This document shows, one piece after another, positions 40,205 through 48,632 of a stretch of 64,000 nucleotides of DNA (positions within the stretch are counted from its first letter, which is position 1; every line of letters begins with the position of its first letter). The stretch comes from Planomonospora_B alba (GTDB lineage: Bacteria > Actinomycetota > Actinomycetes > Streptosporangiales > Streptosporangiaceae), in NCBI RefSeq assembly GCF_039534085.1, contig NZ_BAAAUT010000022.1, positions 48,810 through 112,809 of the forward strand. Reading direction: 5' to 3'. Under the pieces are notes generated by a model, which had not been told where the DNA came from, searched no databases, and was given only the letters and a program-made list of their open reading frames with translations. Both the position numbers and the translations under genes were made by a program.

Positions 40205-41149
40205 TCAAAGCCGGTCGGAGCCGTCCGCCGAGCGCGGCGACCAGGCGGCGGAGGCCGTCCCGGTGAGCGATCGCATGGCGCCGGCGGCCCATCCCAGCAG
40301 GGCTGCGGCCAGGACCAGCGTCCACGGGGTCGTCGACGTCAGCATGCCGAGCAGGCCGTCGACCGGGGTGGCGAACAGGCCCTCGGGCCCGCTCACCACG
40401 CCCAGCACCCACAACGCGCCTCCCGCCGCCGCGCCCGCGGCCGGAGCGATCCGCACCGACAGCGCCAGGGCCAGGGACGCGGCCAGCAGCGCCTCACCGA
40501 GCCAGCTCGACACCACGCCCCACCAGCCCGGCCCGTCCACCAGCGTCGAGCAGATCATGGCCAGCACCACGTCGGCGCAGAGCACCACCGTCATCCGGCC
40601 CAGGAAAACCACCGTGGGCGAGATCGGCAGGGTGAACAGCAGCTCGCGCCGGGGGTCGCGCCGCGGCGAGGCCGCCGTCAACGCGCCGAACAGCACGACC
40701 AGCACCGCCACCGCGCCGAACAGGCGCAGCCCGAACCGCTCCTGCACATGGGCCAGCAGCGTCGCGCCGGCGAAGCCGGCGGCGCTCAGCGGGATCCAGG
40801 ATCGGGGCATCAGCACGGCCTGCCCCGTCACCAGCTGCCACGCCGTCCGCCAGGGACGGTTCGCGCGACGGGCACGCCCGGACGCGGCCGTCGCGGCGAC
40901 GGCGGAGAAGGCCGCCGACGGCCGCGTGCCCGCCTCGGCGCCCGCCAGCGCCGGTCCCAGCAACAGGTCGAAGGGCGGCAGGGCGGCGGCCTGCTCGGCC
41001 GCCTCCGTGCGCATCACCGAGGCGACGTCCCGCCACAGCGCCAGTCTCCTGCGGCAGTCGGAGCAGTCGTCCAGGTGCCGCTGACCCCGGCCGTCCGGCC
41101 CGGTCCGCGCGAGACGCGCCAGGACGTCGTCTGGGCAGTGTTCCGTCAT
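40205..41149 (-). CDS. pspW: Anti-sigma factor, membrane-bound (PspW)
   Basis: About 314 residues. The N-terminus carries the zinc-binding anti-sigma pattern HxxxCxxC (QRHLDDCSDC; His25, Cys29, Cys32). Six membrane helices follow after a ~75-residue cytoplasmic linker (WIPLSAAGFAGATLLAHV ... VVFLGRMTVVLCADVVLAMIC ... WTLVLAAALLGWAAGAM). It should hold PspX inactive at the membrane until a signal, reportedly the lantibiotic itself in this system, releases it. The start overlaps the pspX stop (ATGA). Confidence 0.88.
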   Translation of the reverse strand: MTEHCPDDVLARLARTGPDGRGQRHLDDCSDCRRRLALWRDVASVMRTEAAEQAAALPPFDLLLGPALAGAEAGTRPSAAFSAVAATAASGRARRANRPWRTAWQLVTGQAVLMPRSWIPLSAAGFAGATLLAHVQERFGLRLFGAVAVLVVLFGALTAASPRRDPRRELLFTLPISPTVVFLGRMTVVLCADVVLAMICSTLVDGPGWWGVVSSWLGEALLAASLALALSVRIAPAAGAAAGGALWVLGVVSGPEGLFATPVDGLLGMLTSTTPWTLVLAAALLGWAAGAMRSLTGTASAAWSPRSADGSDRL

Positions 41150-41703
41150 CGTCGTCCCGATCCTTCCAACCGCGCAGCGGCGATCATGTTGCCCAGCCGC
41201 CTTCGCGCGTGGGACATCCGGCTCTTGACCGTGCCCACCGGGATGGACAGCACGGTGGCCACCTCCGGGTAGGCGAGTTCCTCGACCAGCACCAGCGCGA
41301 GGACCTCGCGGAGATGCTCGGGCAGGGCGTTGACGGCCGACAGGAGCTCCGTGTGCTCGGCCTCCCGCACGAGCCGGTCCTCCACGCCCGGCTCGGGGTC
41401 GGGCACGTCCTGCACCTCGGCCAGGTCCGCGGGCTGGAGCCGGGGCCTGCGCAGCTGGTTGTGGGCCTGCCGCCGGGCCACGCCCATGAGCCATCCCCGT
41501 ACGGAGGACTCGCCGCGGAAGCCCTCCGCCGAGCGCCACACCGCCAGCCACGTCTCCTGCAGGATCTCCTCGGCCACACCGTGGTCGGAGGTGAGCCTGC
41601 GGATGAGGCGGAACATGGCGGCGGCGTGCCTCTCGTACAGGGCGCGCAGAGCCGTCTGGTCGCCGCGGGCGACGGCGGTGAGTAAATCCTCGTCCGGACA
41701 CAC
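41146..41703 (-). CDS. pspX: ECF sigma factor (PspX)
   Basis: About 185 residues. Region 2 reads LYERHAAAMFRLIRRLTSDHGVAEEILQETWLAVWRSAEGFRGES, and region 4 reads LPEHLREVLALVLVEELAYPEVATVLSIPVGTVKSRMSHARRRL. I place the start at GTG 41703 (VCPDEDLL). A longer frame from 41739 would run through the promoter motif at 41713-41737, whose -10 ends only ten bases before this GTG, so the mRNA may be leaderless. It directs transcription from the GAACC-N15-GCTAC promoters and, through the variant here, of itself. Confidence 0.9.
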   Translation of the reverse strand: MCPDEDLLTAVARGDQTALRALYERHAAAMFRLIRRLTSDHGVAEEILQETWLAVWRSAEGFRGESSVRGWLMGVARRQAHNQLRRPRLQPADLAEVQDVPDPEPGVEDRLVREAEHTELLSAVNALPEHLREVLALVLVEELAYPEVATVLSIPVGTVKSRMSHARRRLGNMIAAARLEGSGRR

Positions 41704-41712
41704 GCCATGTAC

Positions 41713-41737
41713 GTATCCGGAAAACCGCGATCGGTTC
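41713..41737 (-). promoter_or_regulatory. Autoregulatory ECF promoter of pspXW (GAACC-N15-GATAC)
   Basis: GAACC (41737-41733) and GATAC (41717-41713) with a 15-bp spacer on the minus strand. The -10 differs by one base from the other two copies. The expected transcription start falls within a few bases of GTG 41703. Confidence 0.72.
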
Positions 41738-41921
41738 ACGGTTCACGCCCGGCCGTTCTCCCCGCGCCCTCCGTCCTGCCACCCCGTCTGCCGACGGGTC
41801 CTGCCACCGCTCCGGCTCCTGCCGATCCGGCCGCAGGTCATCGTCCTGCCACGTCGGAGCTGCCGGCACTGACAGCACTGCCAATGCGGACCAAAAGCAT
41901 TGATAAGTCAGGAATGCCCAT

Positions 41922-41973
41922 GATTGCGTGATTTACGGAACGCAATCCGCGAACACCTGTTCGATTATTCGAA
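41922..41973. promoter_or_regulatory. Palindromes upstream of pspA
   Basis: Three symmetrical elements precede the precursor gene: gattgcgt-N10-acgcaatc (41922-41947), gaac-acct-gttc (41951-41962) and ttcga-ttat-tcgaa (41960-41973). No GAACC-N15-GCTAC motif is present here, so pspA is probably controlled differently from pspE, pspJ and pspX. The first repeat is a candidate PspR site. The last abuts the ribosome site GAAGGAG. Confidence 0.45.
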
Positions 41974-41982
41974 GGAGTAATC

Positions 41983-42153
41983 ATGGGAATCAGTTCCCCG
42001 GCCCTGCCGCAGAACACCGCCGACCTGTTCCAGCTGGACCTGGAGATCGGCGTGGAGCAGTCCCTGGCCAGCCCGGCCATCACCAGCGTCTCGTGGTGCA
42101 CCCCGGGCTGCACCAGTGAAGGCGGCGGCTCCGGCTGCAGCCACTGCTGCTGA
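41983..42153 (+). CDS. pspA: Planosporicin precursor peptide (PspA, class I lanthipeptide)
   Basis: 56 residues, preceded by GAAGGAG. The leader is residues 1-32 (MGISSPALPQNTADLFQLD ... QSLASPA) with the FxLD motif (FQLD, 16-19) recognised by class I enzymes. The core is residues 33-56, beginning ITSVSWCTPGC, with a TSEGGGSG middle and ending CSHCC. It has five Cys and seven Ser/Thr. This matches the planosporicin core as I know it, so the mature product should be this 24-residue lantibiotic, which blocks cell-wall synthesis by binding lipid II. Leader removal follows SPA; no protease gene is in the cluster, so a host protease probably does it. Confidence 0.95.
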   Translation: MGISSPALPQNTADLFQLDLEIGVEQSLASPAITSVSWCTPGCTSEGGGSGCSHCC

Positions 42154-42167
42154 CCGCACCCGCACAC

Positions 42168-42203
42168 GCCCGTGGGGCCGGGCACCCGCCCGGCCCCACG
42201 GGC
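42168..42203 (+). terminator. Perfect 16-bp hairpin between pspA and pspB (attenuator)
   Basis: gcccgtggggccgggc (42168-42183) pairs without mismatch with gcccggccccacgggc (42188-42203) across a four-base loop, 15 bp after the pspA stop. With no T-run it probably stops most but not all transcripts, or stabilises the pspA message, giving far more precursor than enzyme. Confidence 0.75.
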
Positions 42204-42246
42204 CGTTCCGGAAACCTGGCGACCAGGAGCGAGGAAGGGAATCTCC

Positions 42247-45200
42247 GTGGAGGGATCGTCACAGGAAGCACTGTTCGTCGCCGGAGACGTCTTCCTGCAC
42301 CGGGCACCGCTGGTGCCGGACATCTGCGGCCCGCCCCTCCCGGCGGAGGGACCGCACGATCTCGGGGCGTGCGCCGACATCCTCGCCTCGGCCTCCGCCG
42401 ACACCGCGTTGAGCGAGGCGATCGCCCTGGCCTCCCCCAGCCTCAGCGCCATGATCGGCCGTGTCGCCGAGCACGGCGCCACCGGGATCAAGGCGAACCA
42501 GCTGCGCCGGGCCGCGCTCGCCACGCTGCGCTACGACATCAGGATGCGGACCCGTCCCACCCCCTTCGGCCTGTTCGCCGGCGTGACGACCGGGCAGTTC
42601 GACTCCGCCGCCAAAGTGGAGCGGGGGACGGCGCACCGCACCCGCACCCACGCCGACATGCAGTGGCTCACCAGGATCGGCCATCGCCTCGAACGCGACC
42701 CGGCCGTGCTGTCCACGCTCACCGTCCAGGCCCACCAGTCCCTGATCACCCGCGGAGAGCGGCTCGTCCTCACGTGCGCCTCCTCCCAGGGAGCCCGGCT
42801 CACCGGGGGCGCCGACGTCCGCTCCACCGCGTCGGTGCGCAGGACACCCGTCGTCGAACGGGTGATGGCCGAATCCTCGGCGCCGCTGCCCTACGGCGAA
42901 CTGGTCCGGCGCATCGTCACGGCCTTCCCCGGCGCTCCCGCCGGGCGGGTCCGGGAGCTGCTCGCCGAACTGGTGCGCCAGGAGATCCTCATCACCGGCC
43001 TGCGGCCCCCGCTGGACGGCGGCGACCCGCTGCGCCACGTCCTGGACCTGCTCACCCGCGTCACCGGCCCGTCCGAGGAGACCCGGCGGATACACGACGC
43101 CCTGCTGAGAGTGGAGCGCGAGCGGAAGGCCTACGACGCCCGGGCCGTCGGTGCGGGCCGTGCGCACCTCGACCGGCTGCTGGACACGGCACGGTCGATC
43201 GAGCCCGACGACACGCCGGTGCACATCGACACCCGCCTGGACGCCCGCCTGCACCTGCCGTACGCGGTCCGCGAGGTGATCGAGCACGCCACGGGGGTGA
43301 TGTGGCGCCTGTCACGCCCCAAGCTCGGCCTGTTCGCGCTGCGCGACTACCACCGCCGCTTCCTCGACGTCTACGGAGCCGACCGCCTGGTGCCGATCCT
43401 GCAGCTCCTCGACGAGTCGACGGGACTGGGCGCCCCGGCGGGCTACGGCTGGCCGAACAGCGAGGCGGCGCCCGTCCCGCCCGACGACTTCCGCACCGCT
43501 CGCCGCGACCGCGCCATGGCACGGCTGACCGCCGCCGCGCACCGCACCCGGCAGCGCGAGGTCGTCCTCGGCGACGCCGACCTCGACGAGCTGTGCCACG
43601 ACACCGCCGACCACGCGGACCTGCCCAACTCCTGCGAGGTGACCGTCCAGGTCGTCGCCCCCTCGGTGGAGGCGCTGGACGACGGGGACTTCCTGGTCTT
43701 CCTGTCCCCCTCGCCCGGCTCGCACCGCGCGGGCTCCACCTTCGCCCGGTTCGCCGACCAGCACCCCGCCTGGCGGGCGGAATTCGCCGCTCTGCACCGC
43801 GGCAACCCCGTGCACGTCCACGGCGCCGTCCCCGTCGACCTCGCCTTCAGGACACGCTCGGGCCGGGCGGCTAACCTCGCCCACACCGTCCCGGCCACCG
43901 GTCGGCGCATCAGCGTGGGCGTCCCCGGCTCCCCCGGCACCGAGGAACTCCGGCTGAGCGACATCGGCGTCGGCGCCACCCTGGACCGGCTCACCGCCGT
44001 CCACCTGCCCACCGGCCGCGAGATCGTCCCCGTCCTCGGCAATATGGTCAGCGCCCCCGCCCAGGCGCCCAACGCCGTGCGGCTGCTGTGGGAGATCGGG
44101 CTGGAGGGCCAGCGGCTGTGGGAGCCCTGGAACTGGGGACCGCTCGTCGACGCGCCCTTCGTGCCACGGGTGCGGTACGGACGCTTCGTCCTGGCCTGCG
44201 CCGTGTGGCGCCTGGACGGGATCCGCGCCCGCGCCGAGGCGGCGCGGGCGGAGAGCGCCGACGCGCGGGCCGCCGCCCGGGACCGCGCGATCGGCGAGTG
44301 GCGGGCCGCCTGGGACGTGCCGCGCCGGATCCTCGCCGTCACCACCGACCAGCGCCTGCTCCTCGACCTCGACCGGACCTGGCACCGCGAGCTGCTGTTC
44401 GACCAGGTGCTCCGGCACGCCGACCTGATCGCCCAGGAGATCCCCGGCGAGTACGAGAACTGGCTGGACAGCCCGCTCGCCGGCCACGTCTGCGAGCTGG
44501 TCGTCCCGCTGACCCGCAGATCCGGCACGCCCCGCCGCCGCCCGTACGCCGGGCGCGGCCGGCCCGGGCGCACCGTGCACGGCCTGGGCGGCGAGTGGCT
44601 CTACCTCAAGCTGCACGGCTCGGCCCGCACCCAGGACGACCTGCTGCGCGACCACATCCCCGAGCTGGTCGACCTGGCGCGCCGCCACGGCGCCGACGCC
44701 TGGTTCTTCATCCGCTACACCGACCACGGCGGCCACCACCTGCGGTTGCGGTTGCACGGCGCCCGTCCCGAGGAGCTGTGGGGCGCGGCCGCTCCCGCCG
44801 TCGGGGCGCTCCTGCGGCGGTGGCAGCAGCAGGGAGTCCTGCGCGGCCACTCCGTCGCGGAGTACGACCCGGAGACCGAGCGCTACGGCGGCCCCGTCGC
44901 CCAGCACTCGGCCGAGCAGGTCTTCCAGCGCGACAGCGAAGCCGCCATCGAGCTGCTGCGGCTGGCCAAGGACCCGGCCAACGACCACGGGGTCGACGAC
45001 CTGGCCGCCATCTCCTGCGCCGCGCTGGCCCACGCCTTCGGGCCGCCCTCCCCCGGCAACCCGCTGGCCACCGAGGACTGCGGCGACGACGGCGCCGCGG
45101 CGTGGCTGTCCATGACCGGCGCACGGCACGACCTCCCCGCCGCGTTCCGCGCCCGTCCCGCCCACTGGCGCGGCCTCATCGACCCCTACGGCGGCTGGCC

Positions 45201-45450
45201 CGCCCTCGCCGGCGACCCGGCGGGCGCCCGCATCCTCCAGGCCCTGCGGCCCAGGGACGAGGCGGCACGCCGGCTGGCCGAGGTCGTCCGCGCGGCCGCC
45301 GTCACTCCGGAGGGACGGGTCGTCGGCAGCCTGATGCACATGGCCTGCAACCGCCTCTTCGGCGGCGAGGGGGCCCGCGAGCTGGCCGTCCTCGGCATCG
45401 CCCGCGGCGCCGTACAAGACCACCTCAACCGCCGGAGGCATCGCCCATGA
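42247..45450 (+). CDS. pspB: Lanthipeptide dehydratase LanB (PspB)
   Basis: About 1067 residues, full length for class I LanB. It dehydrates Ser/Thr of the PspA core using glutamyl-tRNA. The large N-terminal glutamylation domain includes ALATLRYDIRMRTRPTPFGLFAGVTTG and the later GREIVPVLGNMVSAP segment. The C-terminal elimination domain (from about 785) includes EWLYLKLHGSARTQDDLLRDHI and WFFIRYTDHGGHHLRLRLHG. I chose GTG 42247 because AGGAAGGGAA lies upstream; earlier starts would run into the hairpin. The stop overlaps pspC (ATGA). Confidence 0.95.
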   Translation: MEGSSQEALFVAGDVFLHRAPLVPDICGPPLPAEGPHDLGACADILASASADTALSEAIALASPSLSAMIGRVAEHGATGIKANQLRRAALATLRYDIRMRTRPTPFGLFAGVTTGQFDSAAKVERGTAHRTRTHADMQWLTRIGHRLERDPAVLSTLTVQAHQSLITRGERLVLTCASSQGARLTGGADVRSTASVRRTPVVERVMAESSAPLPYGELVRRIVTAFPGAPAGRVRELLAELVRQEILITGLRPPLDGGDPLRHVLDLLTRVTGPSEETRRIHDALLRVERERKAYDARAVGAGRAHLDRLLDTARSIEPDDTPVHIDTRLDARLHLPYAVREVIEHATGVMWRLSRPKLGLFALRDYHRRFLDVYGADRLVPILQLLDESTGLGAPAGYGWPNSEAAPVPPDDFRTARRDRAMARLTAAAHRTRQREVVLGDADLDELCHDTADHADLPNSCEVTVQVVAPSVEALDDGDFLVFLSPSPGSHRAGSTFARFADQHPAWRAEFAALHRGNPVHVHGAVPVDLAFRTRSGRAANLAHTVPATGRRISVGVPGSPGTEELRLSDIGVGATLDRLTAVHLPTGREIVPVLGNMVSAPAQAPNAVRLLWEIGLEGQRLWEPWNWGPLVDAPFVPRVRYGRFVLACAVWRLDGIRARAEAARAESADARAAARDRAIGEWRAAWDVPRRILAVTTDQRLLLDLDRTWHRELLFDQVLRHADLIAQEIPGEYENWLDSPLAGHVCELVVPLTRRSGTPRRRPYAGRGRPGRTVHGLGGEWLYLKLHGSARTQDDLLRDHIPELVDLARRHGADAWFFIRYTDHGGHHLRLRLHGARPEELWGAAAPAVGALLRRWQQQGVLRGHSVAEYDPETERYGGPVAQHSAEQVFQRDSEAAIELLRLAKDPANDHGVDDLAAISCAALAHAFGPPSPGNPLATEDCGDDGAAAWLSMTGARHDLPAAFRARPAHWRGLIDPYGGWPALAGDPAGARILQALRPRDEAARRLAEVVRAAAVTPEGRVVGSLMHMACNRLFGGEGARELAVLGIARGAVQDHLNRRRHRP

Positions 45451-46820
45451 CCACCACGACCACCACGACCGCCACGGCCACCCGCTCCCGGGACGCCGTC
45501 GCCCTGGTCGCCGAGCGGCTCGCCGACCCCGGGCACGTCGCCGCCGTCGCCTCCCGCGACGACAACCGCGACCCCGTCTACGACGCCGTGATGTGGGGAC
45601 CGCTGACCCTCGCCAACGGACTCCCCGGCACCGCCCTGCTCTACGGTGAGCTGGCCCGCGGCGACGACGGCTGGCGGCAGGTCGCGCACCGGCACCTCGC
45701 CGCCGCCGGGCAGGCCCTGAACTCGGCGCCGAGCCACGGCCTGTTCTCCGGTCCCGCCGCGCTGCTCGCCGCCGCCCAGACGTGCGCCGGCCCCGAAGGG
45801 CACTACGGCCCGCTGCGCCGGAAGCTGGCGGCGTGGGTCGCCCAGGACCAGCTCAACCGGCTGCGGGTCTTCCGCGACCACGTCCGATCCGGCGCCCCCG
45901 GCGTCGACTGGGCGGCCTACGACCTGATCAACGGCCTGTCCGGGACGACCCGCCTGCTCCTGGACTCGGCCGCCGACCCGGCCGAGACCGGACCGGACGT
46001 GGAGCAGGCCCTCACCGAGTCGCTGCACCACCTCGTCCGGCTCACCGAGCCGGTCCGGGTCGACGGCCGCGACGTCCCCGGATGGTGGGTGCCGGCCGAG
46101 CTCCAGCTCAGCCCGCGCGACCGGGAGACGTACCCCCGCGGGGACTTCAACCTCGGCATGGCGCACGGCATCACCGGACCGCTCGCGGTGCTCTGCTCGG
46201 CCCACGAGTCCGGTCGCGAGCACCCCGGCATGCGCGAGGCCGTCCACCGGATCGCCGGCTGGCTGCTGAGCTGGACGCTGCACGACGAGGCCGGGCCGTA
46301 CTGGCCGGCCAGAGCGGGCTGGGAGCACGAGCTCGCCCCGCGCAGGCCGCACCGGCTGTTCACCCGCACCGCGTGGTGCTACGGCACCCCCGGGGTGGCC
46401 GCCGCGCTGCTCCGCGCGGGCAGGGCCATGGACCGGCCCGACTGGTGCGCCGCCGCCCTCGACGCGCTGCACGCCGCACTGCGGCGGGACGAGTCCCTGT
46501 GGGCGATCGAAGGCGCCACCATCTGCCACGGCTACGGGGGCCTGCTGCGGATCGTGGCCCGGGCGGCGCAGATCACCGGCGATCCCGGGCTGCGCGCCGC
46601 GTGCCGGCGTCTGACCGGGAAAGTGCTGTCCTGCGCCGACCGGGACGCGCCCTTCGGATTCCGCCACCTCATGCGCTTCCCGGCCGCCGCCCGCTCCCCG
46701 GTCCCGCACCGGGGCGTGGACACCGCGGGCATGCTGGAAGGCGCCGCGGGCGTGGCGCTCGCGCTCCTGCCCGTCGACGACGGCGCGCTGCCGTGGGACC
46801 GCACGCTGGGGCTGGCATGA
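45447..46820 (+). CDS. pspC: Lanthionine cyclase LanC (PspC)
   Basis: About 457 residues. It adds Cys thiols to dehydrated residues to form (methyl)lanthionine rings. The zinc ligands appear in TAWCYGTPGV (Cys about 311) and ATICHGYGGLL (Cys-His about 360). Repeated GxxG/GITG units (NGLPGTALLY, NGLSGTTRLL, MAHGITGPLAVL) mark the alpha/alpha barrel. It begins with a short Thr/Ala tract (MTTTTTTTATATRS) and overlaps pspB and pspT by ATGA at both ends. Confidence 0.94.
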   Translation: MTTTTTTTATATRSRDAVALVAERLADPGHVAAVASRDDNRDPVYDAVMWGPLTLANGLPGTALLYGELARGDDGWRQVAHRHLAAAGQALNSAPSHGLFSGPAALLAAAQTCAGPEGHYGPLRRKLAAWVAQDQLNRLRVFRDHVRSGAPGVDWAAYDLINGLSGTTRLLLDSAADPAETGPDVEQALTESLHHLVRLTEPVRVDGRDVPGWWVPAELQLSPRDRETYPRGDFNLGMAHGITGPLAVLCSAHESGREHPGMREAVHRIAGWLLSWTLHDEAGPYWPARAGWEHELAPRRPHRLFTRTAWCYGTPGVAAALLRAGRAMDRPDWCAAALDALHAALRRDESLWAIEGATICHGYGGLLRIVARAAQITGDPGLRAACRRLTGKVLSCADRDAPFGFRHLMRFPAAARSPVPHRGVDTAGMLEGAAGVALALLPVDDGALPWDRTLGLA

Positions 46821-47785
46821 CCGGGCCGTCGGGGACGGAGACGCCGGCGGCCTTCGAGATAACCGGTCTCGTCGTGCGCCACGGCAAGGTGACCGCCGTC
46901 CGGGACGTGTCGATCGCCTCTCCGCCCGGCCGCGTCACCGCGCTGCTCGGCCCCAACGGCGCCGGCAAGTCCAGTCTGCTGAGCGTGCTGTCGACGGCCT
47001 CCCGGCCCGACGAGGGCACGGTCAGGGTCTTCGGCCACGACGTCCGCGCGGAGCCGACTGCCGCACGCCGCCGTCTCGGCCTGGTCTTCCAGGAGCGCAC
47101 CCTGGACAAGGAGCTGTCCGTCGAGCGCAACCTGTGGTTCCACGCCCGCCTGTTCGGCATGGCGCGCGAGGACGCCCGGGCCCGCATCGACCTGATGCTC
47201 GACCTGTTCGGCCTGGCCGACCGCCGCGGCCAGGCGATCGAGGAGCTGTCGGGAGGGCTGGCCCGCAGGGTGGAGATCGCACGCGCCCTGCTGCACCGTC
47301 CCGGTCTGATCGTCCTCGACGAGCCCACCAACGGCCTGGACCCGAGCGCGCGCGCCGCCGTCTGGGCCGACCTGCTGCTGCTGCGCCGGGAGCTGGGCGT
47401 CACCATCCTGTACGCGACGCACTACATGGACGAGGCGGAGTACGCCGACGAGATCGTCATCCTCGCGAAGGGCCGGATCGTCCGGCAGGGGAGCCTCGGC
47501 GAGCTCAAGGGCAGCCTGGACTCCTCCCGCATCGTGGTGACCTGCGCCGACCACGGGGCCGCCGTCAGGCAGCTCCGCACGGCGGGCTTCGACGCGCTGC
47601 TCGAACCCGGCGGGGTCGCGGTGCACTGCGCCGATCCCGAAGCCCTGATCGCCCAGGTGGTCCGGGCTCTGGACGTCCCCGGCCTGACGCTCTCGGTGCA
47701 CCACCCGTCCATGAACGACGTCTACCTGGCCGCAGCCGGACACGACGGGCCGGGGGCGGGGCGGGGGAGTGTGATCACACGGTGA
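46817..47785 (+). CDS. pspT: ABC transporter ATPase (PspT)
   Basis: About 322 residues. Walker A GPNGAGKSS, Q-loop LVFQERTLDKELS, signature LSGGLARRVEIA, Walker B LIVLDEPTNGLDPS and H-loop YATHYMDEAEY. The C-terminal ~80 residues are the extension typical of DrrA-type export ATPases. It pairs with PspU as the likely exporter of the peptide. It is coupled to pspC by ATGA; 49 bp separate it from pspU. Confidence 0.9.
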   Translation: MTGPSGTETPAAFEITGLVVRHGKVTAVRDVSIASPPGRVTALLGPNGAGKSSLLSVLSTASRPDEGTVRVFGHDVRAEPTAARRRLGLVFQERTLDKELSVERNLWFHARLFGMAREDARARIDLMLDLFGLADRRGQAIEELSGGLARRVEIARALLHRPGLIVLDEPTNGLDPSARAAVWADLLLLRRELGVTILYATHYMDEAEYADEIVILAKGRIVRQGSLGELKGSLDSSRIVVTCADHGAAVRQLRTAGFDALLEPGGVAVHCADPEALIAQVVRALDVPGLTLSVHHPSMNDVYLAAAGHDGPGAGRGSVITR

Positions 47786-47834
47786 GCCCCTCCCCCGCCC
47801 CGCGCGCGACGTCCGCGTACCGCGAGGAGATCCC

Positions 47835-48632
47835 ATGACCGCGACCACCGTCGCCGCTCCCCCGCCCGCCGCCGACCAGCCGCTGCGGACAGCGCTGCGC
47901 GCCGTCGGCGTCATCGCCCACCGCGACCTGCTGCGGCAGGTCAAACGCCCGGGCATGCTCCTCAGCCAGGCCGTGCAGCTGTTGTTCTTCGTCCTGGTCT
48001 ACGCGGTCGGCTTCAACGGGATGATCGGCTCGGTCGGCTCGGTGCCGTTCAGCGCCTACGTCCTTCCCGGCATCATCGCCATCCAGGTCGTCTCGATCGG
48101 CGTCGCCTCCGGGCAGACCTACGCCTGGGACCGGGAGTACGGCGTGCTGCGCGAACTCCTGGTCGCCCCGGTGCCCCGGATCTGCCTGCCCCTGGGGAAG
48201 ATCGCGGCCGGCGCGGGGATGGTGACCGCCCAGAGCGCGGTGATGCTCGCGTTCTCCCCGCTGACGGGGGTGTCCCTGACCCCGGGCCGGTTCACCGCCG
48301 CGCTCGGCTGCTACGCGCTCGCCGCCGTCGTCTTCAGCGTCATCGGCCTCTGCCTGGCCACCGTCATCGAACGCGTGCAGACGCTGCAGGCCACGGTGCA
48401 GCTCGCCATGTTCCCCATGCTGTTCCTGTCCGGGTCGGTCTTCAGCCCCCAGGACGCCCCCGACTGGCTCGCCTGGGTCATGCACCTCAACCCCATGACG
48501 TACGCCGTCGACCTGGCCCGCCAGGCGCTGCTCGGCACGGGCGGCCTGCTGCCGTGGTGGACGGACCTGTGCGTGCTGGGCGCGATGCTGGCGGCGGTCC
48601 TGGCCCTGCTGCGGATCCGGAGCGGCCGATGA
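47835..48632 (+). CDS. pspU: ABC-2 permease (PspU)
   Basis: About 265 residues with six membrane helices in DrrB-like order, including LFFVLVYAVGFNGMIGSVGSVPFSAYVLPGIIAIQVVSI, the ABC-2 motif region WDREYGVLRELLVAPVPRICLPLGK and FPMLFLSGSVFSPQDAPDWLAWVMHLNPMTYAVD near the C-terminus. Probable membrane half of the PspTU exporter. Its stop overlaps pspV (ATGA). Confidence 0.9.
   Translation: MTATTVAAPPPAADQPLRTALRAVGVIAHRDLLRQVKRPGMLLSQAVQLLFFVLVYAVGFNGMIGSVGSVPFSAYVLPGIIAIQVVSIGVASGQTYAWDREYGVLRELLVAPVPRICLPLGKIAAGAGMVTAQSAVMLAFSPLTGVSLTPGRFTAALGCYALAAVVFSVIGLCLATVIERVQTLQATVQLAMFPMLFLSGSVFSPQDAPDWLAWVMHLNPMTYAVDLARQALLGTGGLLPWWTDLCVLGAMLAAVLALLRIRSGR

Noticed and set aside
41704..41739. Extended start of pspX at 41739
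   Set aside because: The extension would be encoded by the GAACC-N15-GATAC promoter itself; translation from there is unlikely.
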